The notes under the pieces are model-generated. The model searched no databases. It was not told where the DNA came from and saw only the letters and a program-made list of their open reading frames with translations. The translations under genes were made by a program, and so were the position numbers. Shown in pieces: positions 61,271-64,000 of a DNA stretch of 64,000 bases (positions are counted from its first letter, which is position 1; every line of letters begins with the position of its first letter). Source of the DNA: Pseudoalteromonas sp. SMS1 (GTDB lineage: Bacteria > Pseudomonadota > Gammaproteobacteria > Enterobacterales > Alteromonadaceae); contig NZ_JAKGBI010000004.1 of the NCBI RefSeq assembly GCF_021530565.1, positions 248,001 through 312,000 on the forward strand. The letters run 5' to 3'.

Positions 61271-62488
61271 ATGGCAGACCGCGAATATGACTTAGTTGCA
61301 GTGCCTCACACCGCTAGGCGCGCCTCGCTCTCAATGCTCATGTTGATGCTGGGGTTAACATTTTTTTCTGCCAGTATGTGGACAGGTGGCAAGCTTGGGA
61401 TTGGATTAGCGCCCTCCCAATTCTTCATCACGGTCGTAATCGGTAACTGTATTTTGGCAGTGTATACCGCAGCATTGGCCTACATAGGAGCTTCTACCGG
61501 TTTGTCTACTCATTTGCTTGCCCGCTTTTCGTTTGGTTTGAAAGGGTCATGGTTACCCTCTTTATTGCTTGCTGGCACGCAAGTTGGCTGGTTTGGCGTC
61601 GGCGTTGCGATGTTTGCCCTACCCGTTCAAAAAATAACTGGAGTGGACCTCAATACGCTTATCTTAATTACCGGTACGTTAATGACTGCCACGGCGTATA
61701 TTGGGATCTCGGCGCTGATGGTCTTGTCCGCAATCGCTGTACCAGCAATCACATTGTTGGGTGGTTTTTCGGTATGGCTCGCATTAAAGGAGGCTGGCGG
61801 ATTCGGTCAATTGACAGCACAACCCATTGAATCGTCAATGAGTTTAGCCCATGCCATTACCTTAGTCGTGGGTTCCTTTATCTCTGCAGGTACCTTGACC
61901 GCAGATTTTATGCGCTTTAGTAAAAATGCCAAAGTCGCTATGTTTATTACAGTTGTGGCATTTTTTATCGGTAACAGCTTAATGTTTTTATTCGGGGGCG
62001 CTGGCGCTGGTACGACAGGTCAAGCTGATATTTCCCAAGTAATGATGTTACAAGGTCTGATCATTCCCGCGATTATCGTACTTGGTTTGAATATATGGAC
62101 AACCAATGACAATGCGCTTTATGCATCCAGCCTTGGGTTTGCCAACATCACAGGGTGGCCCAGTCAATGCCTTAGCATCGTCAATGGTGCAATCGGCACG
62201 GTGTGTGCCCTGTGGCTATACACTCACTTTGTAGATTGGTTGGTCTTTTTGTCTGCCGCGATCCCTCCCATCGGTGGTGTCCTAATTGCACACTACTTTA
62301 CTAATAGAGCACACTATCGAAACATTGAGCACAGTGAGTTCACGTCGATCAACTGGTTCGCATTGTTCAGTGTTGCAACCGGGATTGCTGCAGGACATAT
62401 TCTGCCCGGTATTGTGCCGCTCAATGCGGTTATAACGAGTTTAGGTTGCTTTTTACTATTTCAGAAGATGACTCGGTTGAGGGCGTAA
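61271..62488 (+). CDS. codB: CodB-like cytosine/nucleobase permease
   Basis: 405 residues, NCS1 family, about twelve hydrophobic segments. GLTFFSASMWTGGKLGIGL, FGLKGSWLPSLLLAGTQVGWFGVG and LGLNIWTTNDNALYASSLG match the CodB pattern. It takes up cytosine or a similar base with a cation. No cytosine deaminase gene is in view. ATG 61271 follows TTGGAG. Confidence 0.85.
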   Translation: MADREYDLVAVPHTARRASLSMLMLMLGLTFFSASMWTGGKLGIGLAPSQFFITVVIGNCILAVYTAALAYIGASTGLSTHLLARFSFGLKGSWLPSLLLAGTQVGWFGVGVAMFALPVQKITGVDLNTLILITGTLMTATAYIGISALMVLSAIAVPAITLLGGFSVWLALKEAGGFGQLTAQPIESSMSLAHAITLVVGSFISAGTLTADFMRFSKNAKVAMFITVVAFFIGNSLMFLFGGAGAGTTGQADISQVMMLQGLIIPAIIVLGLNIWTTNDNALYASSLGFANITGWPSQCLSIVNGAIGTVCALWLYTHFVDWLVFLSAAIPPIGGVLIAHYFTNRAHYRNIEHSEFTSINWFALFSVATGIAAGHILPGIVPLNAVITSLGCFLLFQKMTRLRA

Positions 62489-62612
62489 ATACCACACTGA
62501 AAAGCGGCTAAGTGATTAAAATAAATAACTTTAAAAGTGCGACAATTTGTCACATTTAAAACAGTGTTAGGTTCTTTATACTCGCCGCAGTTTTTTTCAC
62601 TGAGTTGTTTTT

Positions 62613-64000
62613 GTGTTTGCGTATTCAAAAATCTCCCTCGGACTTTTCCTACTTGGCTTTACACAATTTGTTGCAGCCGAATCCCCCGCACAAATAGAAC
62701 GTTTAGAAGTTACCGGATCGAAGATTAAAAATATCGACCTCGAATCGGCAAGTCCTATTACAACACTCACAGCTGACGATCTCGCAATAACCGGTGTGTC
62801 CAACTTGAAGAGGTTTTACAAAGCCTCAGCGTATCTGCGGGCCAAGCAGGTAATGCAAGCAATGCCTACTGGACGAGCAATGGTTATGCCACTGCGCAGG
62901 TCAACCTGCGTGGAATGGGCATTAAGCGTACATTGGTGTTGTTGAATGGCAAACGCCTCGTCGCGGGCGGTACGGGTGCCAATGATAGCCCAGATCTTAA
63001 TATGATCCCTATGGCATTAATTAAACACATTGATATTCTTAAAGACGGTGCCTCAGCGATTTATGGTGCAGATGCCGTCGCAGGTGTGGTTAATATCATC
63101 ACAAAATCTGACTTTGAAGGTGCACAACTCAGTGCGAAGTTAGGTCGAAGCAGTAAACAAGATGCTGAAAATACAGAAGTGAACTTCTCTCTTGGCAGCA
63201 CTCTGGCGCATGGCCACATCTCCGTTAATTTAAATTACGTAGATAACGGCAATGCGCTTCAATCCACCCGTAACCCTTGCCCGCTGAGTGAATCTGACGG
63301 TGAGTTAAACTGCATCTACTCAGGCACAACCATCGGAGGTCGCGCCACATTAGCAGACGGCTTGGAAGTTCAATTTAATCAAATACCCACTCACCATGGC
63401 GACCATTTCGAAGTATATGACAGCCATAAACATGGCTACAATTGGTTTGAATCGCTCAATGCCTACAACCCGATGAAACGGATTAACTTAGCCACTTTCT
63501 TTGACTACGAATTTTCCAGTGATATTCAGATCGTAAGTTCACTGCTGTACGCAAATCGTCGCTCAGACCAAATTGTCACGCCAAGGAGATTCAAGCCTGT
63601 CGATGTCGCGGCTGATTTTATTTATAACCCAACAGGCCAAGCTCTCACGCTTAAACGCCGCCGTAATATAGAAATTCCGAATCCAGCGTTTTATCAACAG
63701 ACTGATACAATCCAAGGGACTGTCAGTGTAAACGGGACCATAAAGAACCATTGGATTTGGCAAGGTACCTATAGTTGGGGCAGAAATACGGGTACTGACG
63801 GATGGCGTTATGACTTTGATGATGAGCGCGTTGCCCAAACGCTTAATGCAGCGCTTTGCAGCACCTCGGTCAATGCAACGCTACCGTGTGGCGATTATTT
63901 TGGTGTTGGTGAGCTTTCGGACCAAGTAATAGACTATGTGACTTATCGCCGAGAGGGAACAGGTGGAAATCAGATACACGCTCTCAGCATTGATTTAAGT
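62613..64000 (+). pseudogene. TonB-dependent receptor, frameshifted and cut by window end
   Basis: Signal peptide then plug domain: IERLEVTGSKIKNIDLESAS, SPITTLTADDLAITG. At ~62807 a single base is missing (TTGAAGAG where TTGGAAGAG would restore the frame), and the frame continues +1 as LQSLSVSAGQAGN...VNLRGMGIKRTLVLLNGKRL, DGASAIYGADAVAGVVNIIT and a long barrel region to the window edge. The start appears to be GTG 62613 with no clear ribosome site. It is either a real pseudogene or one sequencing error. Ligand unknown. Confidence 0.85.

Overview
The window reads as chromosome of a marine gammaproteobacterium, most likely Pseudoalteromonas or a close relative (inference). The grounds are moderate AT-richness, many secreted peptidases and lectin-like proteins, a GlyGly-CTERM protease, a LruC-domain protein, a tRNA-Pro(GGG) close to the E. 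coli form, and recognisable Zur and LexA operators.

Layout. 1-16.1 kb is mostly ordinary chromosome: the end of a PPC-domain secreted enzyme, a glyoxalase I, a periplasmic binding protein, an M9 collagenase, an amidohydrolase-fold protein without its metal ligands, a YdjM-like membrane protein, an alanine/Na+ symporter, a COG0523 GTPase behind a Zur box, an M1 peptidase with a DUF6702 partner, and a fibrinogen/H-lectin protein. 16.1-22.0 kb starts at tRNA-Pro(GGG). It holds what I read as a run of integron gene cassettes, all on the minus strand and separated by attC-like sites, with no integrase in the window. A decayed IS3/IS407-type element truncates the array. 22.0-27.3 kb carries SOS-controlled umuDC, a VOC protein, a pentapeptide-repeat membrane protein and a REP-like repeat cluster.

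27.3-45.7 kb is an accessory region of secreted and orphan proteins: a 782-residue unknown, a lipoprotein, a small barrel-like protein, an aerolysin-like pore-former candidate, a D-amino-acid-oxidase-like flavoprotein in circularly permuted order, a YHYH lipoprotein, a TerB protein, a trypsin-like GlyGly-CTERM protease, a scar joining truncated mscS and lysR genes, a LruC operon, a second fibrinogen-domain protein, and a 55-residue double-glycine peptide that looks like an orphan RiPP precursor.

45.7-56.1 kb is a two-armed locus. The minus-strand operon encodes a Cys-cluster GMC flavoprotein, a ferritin-like (VioB/RebD-type) protein, a sorbitol-dehydrogenase-type small subunit, an IolE-like dehydratase and a second TIM-barrel isomerase. 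Divergent from it are a glucoamylase, a metallo-beta-lactamase-fold hydrolase and a ThDP decarboxylase. I see no export signals on these proteins, so a cytoplasmic route for oxidised sugars or glycosides is the working inference. 56.1-64 kb returns to ordinary genes: a membrane protein, a leucine-rich-repeat protein, DUF6817, RhlE helicase, a CodB-like permease and a TonB-dependent receptor with a one-base frameshift that runs off the window.
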